A stretch of DNA of 46,076 nucleotides from Gnetum montanum (Eukaryota > Streptophyta > Gnetopsida > Gnetales > Gnetaceae): NCBI GenBank assembly GCA_015680685.1, contig MNCI01001931.1:217985-264060 (forward strand), given 5' to 3'. Below the pieces are notes generated by a model that was given only the letters and a program-made list of their open reading frames with translations, was not told the origin of the DNA and searched no databases. Positions 40,991-46,076 of the stretch are shown piece after piece; position 1 is the stretch's first letter, and every line of letters begins with the position of its first letter. Made by a program: the position numbers and the translations under genes.

Positions 40991-42850
40991 CTCTTCACAA
41001 TGATAGGTTTATTATTTATGTCTTGTGTTGGAGTGGTGATGGTTGTTGGCTTTTGCGTATGATTAGGAGACATAATTTTTGTGAGGAAGGCTGATATATC
41101 AGATTAGCCTTGTGCTGGTTCAAGTGATGTAGTAGGTTCATGAGTGTTTTGCCTTGTCTTATGACCTTTCCTCCAGAAGGGACACTTTCGACTTTGTGGC
41201 TGAGATCTACTAGTGTTACCATTTACGTGTATGTTCGTAGCATCAGTGGCATTATCTTGTTGATGTTGTAATGCTAAACCTTCTTGTGTTGTTGGAGGTG
41301 ACATATGGTGAAGGTGAGTATGAGAATATTAAGGATATGATGCAGGGTGAGAGCTGTGAGGTGGTGATATTGTATAAGATGTTGCAAGATAATGATATTT
41401 GGGAGAGTGGTAGTAGTGATTTGAAGTAGAGGAAGTAAATTTCTCTTAGCCATGAGAGTAGTAGTAGTGTCACTCTCTCCTCTATGGTTTCTACCCAAGT
41501 TTTAACTTTCTCATTCATTCATTTCGACATCTTATCTAGCTTTGCTTCAAGCTCATTGATAAAATTTTGTATTGACAAGGTTGGTTGTAAATCATCTCAT
41601 TGAGAGTTGCCCTCTTTTTCCTCATCATAGATATGGACACTTTTCTTTTGTAGAGTTAGGTCCCAGTTATTTTCCTCTACATTCTCTTGTCAATATAGCT
41701 CTCCTTCTTCTTTTGCCACATGCTTGATCAACTCTCAGATCTAATGGGTTCATAGCTAGTACAATTGGCCTAGAGCATACATCCCAAGGGTCTCCCTTAT
41801 TTCATTATGAAGCCCATTGATGATGTGCAAAATTTACCTTTCCTAAGAGAAATCATGGCTAGGAAGTCTATGTAGTAGCGAATAGTATCTATCCAAGGCC
41901 ACATCGAAGGGTTCATGATTTTCTTTCTTCCACTCTTGGATTTGTCTCCTTAGGTTGGACACCTTCACATAGGTTTGGTATTTTTCATTGAAAAGTTCTA
42001 ACATTGTGGACCACCATTGGATTGAATTTGGTTTCAACGATTGATACCATGGTTCGGCTCTATTTGTTAATGTCCTAGGAAAGAGCTTAAGATTTTTCCA
42101 TCCATTTTCAATATTGTATGAGGCTTAGGCATCATGGAAGGCTTGTATATGATGTTGTGGATCTAAGTTGTAGCCTGTTGCAAATTTAGGGATATTGTTC
42201 ATATCAAACCTGGGTAGGTAACTCTCCCTGTAATGCCTGTGGGGTATATTAACTACCTTTGTGATCTCCATTAGGCTCTTAGTTGAAAACAAGGGTTCAT
42301 CATCATTAGACATGTTGTGATAAAAATTTTTATTTCTATTTGTTTAATTATGATGATCTTGTCTATGCTCATTGTGATGTCTTCGATTTTGCCCTTGGAT
42401 TCGATTCCTATCTTTATCTTGACCCTAAAGTGGAGCTCTATCTCTATACCTACATTTATCTTCATTAGAACTAGATGTTGAAGAGAAAGAGGAATATGAG
42501 GAACTAGGAGAATCATCATGGCTCCTATAGTCTTCCCTTTGGTCCTTTGATTTATCTAGGACTTCAGAACTAGGAGATCAGAGGAGGTCCTAGGCCTTGA
42601 GGCCCTCCTTGATCTAGGAGTTACTCCATATTCTCTACGATTGTCTACACTAGTTGAATGTAGTCTTTGAGTGTAGCAAGAGTCCAAATAAGCATAGGAA
42701 ACACTTGTTTGAGGTTGTTCACTCCAATTTTCTTCAACATAGATCCTACCATTTCTCCTATGAGTGCTTTTATAATGTGATGCAATCTTGATCCTATGTG
42801 AAGAAGACGTGGTTTTGACTAATAATGTGTGTGACTTAAAATATTAATGT
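40991..42850 (-). pseudogene. Element D Gag (decayed, protease absent)
   Basis: The minus strand begins with a Ser/Tyr/Arg-rich N-terminus (about 42835-42600). The W-R-D-x-x-G-N signature of its relatives was not found. The Gag core at about 42320-41840 reads R-F-D-M-N-N-I-P-K-F-A-T-G-Y-N, W-Y-Q-S-L-K-P, T-M-L-E-L-F-N-E-K-Y-Q-T-Y and R-Y-Y-S-L-L-H-R. A charged stretch and a linker follow to about 41000. The linker runs directly into P-C-I-T-N-N-D, the segment that follows protease in C, so about 120 codons of protease are missing. Core stops are few. Confidence 0.8.
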
Positions 42851-42920
42851 TTTCTAAAAGGTAGAACATTAGTACCTTTATAGCAATCATGTATAATATA
42901 ACTAATCTAGATAACTAGCA

Positions 42921-42942
42921 CCATCCCTGACAATGACACCAA
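42921..42942 (-). other. Element D primer binding site
   Basis: Minus strand TTGGTGTCATTGTCAGGGAT (first 20 of 22 bases) directly after the 5' LTR, again a drifted tRNA-Asp-type site. Confidence 0.82.
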
Positions 42943-43838
42943 TGATGTGCAGTGAGGTACCCCTACGCCCAACCATGCGAATCACAAATGTTCATGCACA
43001 ACTCAGTCAAATTCCATGGATGGGACTAGTTGTGGCATCTAGATAGCTATGCCTTGATCACAGTTTGCTATCTTCCCATTTGGACTAGTGGTAGCTTTGT
43101 CACGTATGGTTTAGTCTATAGTGAGGCATATGATTTTTATTATTTTATATTTTATTATTCTACAATTAACAATAGGTTGAAACTCAATTTATGATCAATT
43201 CAACTAATCTAATTTCTAATTAATAATCAACTACCCTAACATAAGTATCCAATCCCACTTCTCGTGCACATCTTGAACACATATAACGTTGCTGGATTAC
43301 CAAACATTAAGCGTTGCTGGGATTACCAAGAGTCATACGCATGCTTGAAGTGATTGTACTTATGTGCCTAATTAATTAACATGCATGAAAATGTAAATAT
43401 TAACTAAGTACATGAAAAGTAAATTGCATGGAAAGTAAATCTAATTTAAGTCAAAGTGCTACAATGAATAAGAATCAATCTCAATCCTATTGCCGCTCAT
43501 GGAATATGTCCAAGTACATTGCTAGTAGAATAAGACTTCGTACAACTAACTCAGATCCACTCTGTGGGCACTCATTGACTGTTCTCTAAGATTATGGAAT
43601 AAAACTACAAGAATTCAGCTACTTTATTAACAAAACTATGAAGAACTACTAAAAAACTATATTGAAATTGTGAGCATGAGTGCTATATTTATAGGCTAGC
43701 ATATACCCTGCAACATCAGAGACTTGACATCACGTCTTGGATTTGACATCGAATACCCGACATTGCATCCTGATCCTAACATCGAGGCTCCAACATTGGA
43801 TACCCAACGTTAGAGCATGTGTAAAATGTGATTCATCA
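42943..43838 (-). repeat. Element D 5' LTR (896 bp)
   Basis: Aligned end to end with 37779-38675. Minus-strand TATAAATA at 43686-43693. Short GACATCG/ATACCC repeats lie in U3 (about 43705-43812). Confidence 0.9.
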
Positions 43839-43843
43839 TCATT
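43839..43843. other. Target site duplication of element D, right copy (TCATT)
   Basis: Identical to 37774-37778. Confidence 0.9.
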
Positions 43844-45104
43844 GAATCTATTTTATCAAATTAGACAATCTTGAATAGGTTTAATATTTATCATTGAAGA
43901 GCTCTAGCATGGTACTCTATCTTTGCATCAATTCTAATTCTAAGGATTTGTACTCTATCTTCTCATTAATTCCTTGATAAGTGTTTTGGAAAACAAATTT
44001 AATTTCTACCAATCATTTGCAATGTTTTGAAGGGAACAAGCATCATGGAATGCTTGGAGGTGGTGTTGTGGATCTGCATTGTATCCACCTTCAAACTTTG
44101 GAATGTTGTTCATATCTAGCCCTTGATGCAACTATCCCTTACAAGCATGATAGGGATGTATACTACTCTTATGTTAATCATATTACAAGTGGCCATTAGG
44201 GATTCTTCTTGATCTTTGGGTTCGTAAACTTTGTTGTAGTTGTGATTCCTTTACTACTCATTATGCTCTCTTTCTTCATGCCTAATCCTATTTCTTATTT
44301 CTCCATAGTTATCTTTCTCTTCATCAAGATGCCTTCTTTGATGTATATCTCTCCCATGATCTATTCCTCTTTCATTTTCATAGTCTCTTAGTCTCCATTT
44401 CCTCTTGTTGGATTTCATAAATGAATGTGAGGAGGAAGAGGAAGTAGTTGGAGAGCAATGTCAGCTGGTTCTCCTTCTGTGACTCCATGATTCATTCTCT
44501 TTTGGTTCCACTAAATCTTTAGACCATGAGCTCTACGTAAGTTTGGAGTTCTCCATATCTCTCTTAAGTGTTTTTACAAGGGATGAATGCAATTTTTTTT
44601 GATAGGTTTCTCTAGATGAATGATTAGTGTTTGTGAATGAGATTCATGAGTTTGGTGGAATTCTTCCATTACAAATGTATCATCATGTACTTCCTCTAAG
44701 ATAACTGTGTGAGGTACTTTCTTTCCTTTGTTACATTCATGTCTTATCTCCATGGCAACATCCCTTCTTACTTGTGCTTTGGTGGGTTGATATGGCCTAG
44801 TCATGTATTTAGTGACATGGTATCTTTCTTGTGCATGGCTAAGGTTCAACCTTGTTAAGGCTGCTTGTAACATTACTTATGAAGAATGTTTAGGAGGAAA
44901 AACAACATTGCCCTACAAGTCTTGCCACCTTAGTTGGTCATCCTAGTGAAAGATAAATGTGAAATTAGGATAGTATGAATAAGTGTGAGCATATGAGATT
45001 CTAATTTGCATGGGTGTACCCAAATCTTCTTCATCATATCCTTTGTTATAACTCTTGTAAGTTTCTTTGGTAATTGGTGACTTTTCTTTAAGTGTAGAAG
45101 CCAT
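43844..45104 (-). pseudogene. Element E Gag N-terminal part (decayed)
   Basis: The minus-strand ATG at 45104 opens M-A-S-T-L-K-E-K-S-P, close to A (M-P-S-T-S-D-K-S-S-P). The family signature R-W-Q-D-L-stop-G-N-V-V-F-P-P follows, then the open stretch 44873-44574 (M-L-Q-A-A-L-T-R-L-N-L-S). A Ser/Arg-rich region and the start of the Gag core follow: D-M-N-N-I-P-K-F, P-Q-H-H-L-Q-A-F, T-M-L-E-L-F-N (about 44120-43880). The core is cut by insertion of D at 43844 and resumes at 37773. The start is 128 bp from the PBS. Confidence 0.78.
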
Positions 45105-45231
45105 GTTGTATTTTTAACGCTTCTATGTATGTGTGTGTTTGTTAAAAGGATTAATAAAAATGTGAAAGATAAACTTTGTAATTTTTAATACAACAAACTC
45201 TATAAAATCAACTACTAAGAAAACATTGATA

Positions 45232-45252
45232 CATCCCTAGCAACAATGTTAA
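45232..45252 (-). other. Element E primer binding site
   Basis: Minus strand TTAACATTGTTGCTAGGGAT, followed by G, directly inside the 5' LTR. It is the most drifted of the four tRNA-Asp-type sites. Confidence 0.75.
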
Positions 45253-46076
45253 TGATGAATAGTTGGGTATCCCAACACTCTACCATACAAGTCATGAGTG
45301 CACATGCATGATCAGATCATAATCCATGGATGGACAATGTAAGTAGGATAGTGGTTGCTGATTGGTTTAGGATCACTATCTTCCCACCTTGAGCTAGTGA
45401 AGTGTGAGTAGTATGGTTTAACTCTTAGTGAGATATATGATATGTTGACGTTGTAGGCTCATATTACTCCTAAGTGTATTCATAATAAGAGATAAGATAA
45501 AATCTAAATCTAAATGTTAATAGAACTGTAAATCTATTCTATCCTAGGGTGATGACCATTCGTTCTTGGCTTGTTGTACATGTCCTGGGTTTATGTAATT
45601 GATATTGGATTACTAAGTGTTATGCTACTAGGTGAACCAAACAATAACACTACTAGAATTACTAAAGAATTACACTTATACACTCGAAATTATTTGTACT
45701 CATTATGCCTTACTAATGGACATGGAAAAGTAAAGTACTTGAGAAATGTAAAGGACTAAACTAAAGAAAACATATTAAAGGAATGAAAATTAATCTAAGT
45801 AAAGAAAATGACTAAGTAGAAAATAAAGAACTAAGTGTAATGTTGCAATGGTGGCAAACAATCTCAATCTTTATTTTCGTTCATGAACTATGCCCAAGTA
45901 CAATCCACTCAAATAAAGATTCCATACAACTGTTCAACACTACACTGGGGGCATTCACTCTATCACTAAGTGTAAACTACAAAAACAAATTGCAATATTT
46001 TCACTAAGGATGCAATTAAAGTTGTTTGTCTAATGTGACCAAGTGTTGGTATTTATAGGGATGACTAGGACCCTTT
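45253..46076 (-). repeat. Element E 5' LTR (partial, runs off the right edge)
   Basis: It starts TGATGAATAG. Bases from 45412 align with 5072-5223 and then 22523-23040. Minus-strand TATAAATA lies at 46050-46057. By comparison with the 3' LTR, about 100 bp remain outside the window. Confidence 0.88.

Larger units (their letters stand above)
37779..43838 (-). mobile_element. Element D: non-autonomous Gag-only retrotransposon (6.06 kb)
   Basis: Two LTRs of 897 and 896 bp, a PBS next to the right LTR and a PPT next to the left LTR place it on the minus strand. A perfect TCATT duplication flanks it and it interrupts the Gag core of E. The internal 4.27 kb encodes only Gag. The frame passes from the Gag linker to the post-protease tail without a protease. 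LTR pairs differ at roughly two dozen of the first 200 positions by eye, more than those of B, suggesting D is older than B. Confidence 0.9.
5072..46076 (-). mobile_element. Host LTR retrotransposon E (Gypsy, Gag-PR, pol not found), interrupted by A, B, C and D
   Basis: Reading right to left, E has a 5' LTR (45253 to past the right edge), a PBS, gag, protease, a long 3' non-coding part, a polypurine tract and a 3' LTR (5072-5223 plus 22518-23144). The two LTRs align well; for example the block around 22560-22760 matches 45595-45790. The internal parts line up collinearly with element D once insertions B, C and D are taken out. No reverse transcriptase or integrase was found in any piece. The piecewise order rests on matching flanks, PBS, PPT and three exact 5-bp duplications, so I am fairly sure of it. 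The right end of E lies outside the window. Confidence 0.85.

Noticed and set aside
1-46076. Host protein genes, tRNA or rRNA genes
   Set aside because: I scanned for conserved exons, tRNA-like cloverleaf boxes and rRNA motifs by eye and saw none outside the retroelements. A covariance or protein search could still find a short one.

Overview
The window looks like intergenic DNA from a seed plant with a large genome; a conifer is my best guess. I see no host gene, tRNA, rRNA or bacterial-type feature. Nearly all of it can be assigned to LTR retrotransposons of the Ty3/Gypsy superfamily, all broken by stops and frameshifts. The organism call is inference from element types, AT-rich composition and nesting density.

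Layout. One host element, here called E (minus strand), runs from 5072 to beyond the right edge. Its 5' LTR starts at 45253 and its 3' LTR is at the left. Four other elements sit inside it. Element A (minus, 1-5071) enters from the left edge and abuts the interrupted E 3' LTR. Element B (plus, 5224-22517, 17.3 kb) is inserted in the same E LTR with the 5-bp target duplication CATCT. Element C (plus, 28751-35737, 7.0 kb) is in E's 3' non-coding part with duplication CTTAG. Element D (minus, 37779-43838, 6.06 kb) interrupts E's gag with duplication TCATT.

Element B is a Tat/Ogre-type Gypsy element. In order it has 2-kb LTRs, PBS, proline-rich Gag with a zinc knuckle, protease, a 3.5-kb non-coding spacer, reverse transcriptase (YVDD), a degenerate RNase H, a second archaeal-type RNase H, integrase (HHCC and DDE), a long 3' region and a polypurine tract. 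Its non-coding parts are full of distinct tandem arrays. These include a roughly 193-bp repeat with a perfect palindrome in each LTR and a degenerate 27-35-bp module that recurs beside the coding blocks.

Elements A, C, D and E form one family. They share TGATGA...TCATCA LTR ends, a TATAAATA box, PBSs derived from a tRNA-Asp-type site, and the same Gag N-terminus (W-R/Q-D-x-x-G-N-I/V-V). Only A shows the start of a pol region after protease, at the very left edge. C and E stop after protease and D lacks protease as well, so C, D and E look like non-autonomous Gag(-PR) elements that would have depended on an A-like partner.

Two stretches remain poorly explained. One is 23300-27060 in E, which holds remnants of a plant-transposon domain protein and a coiled-coil protein in opposing orientations. 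The other is 1522 to about 3180 in A, an LTR-like foreign segment replacing the Gag core.
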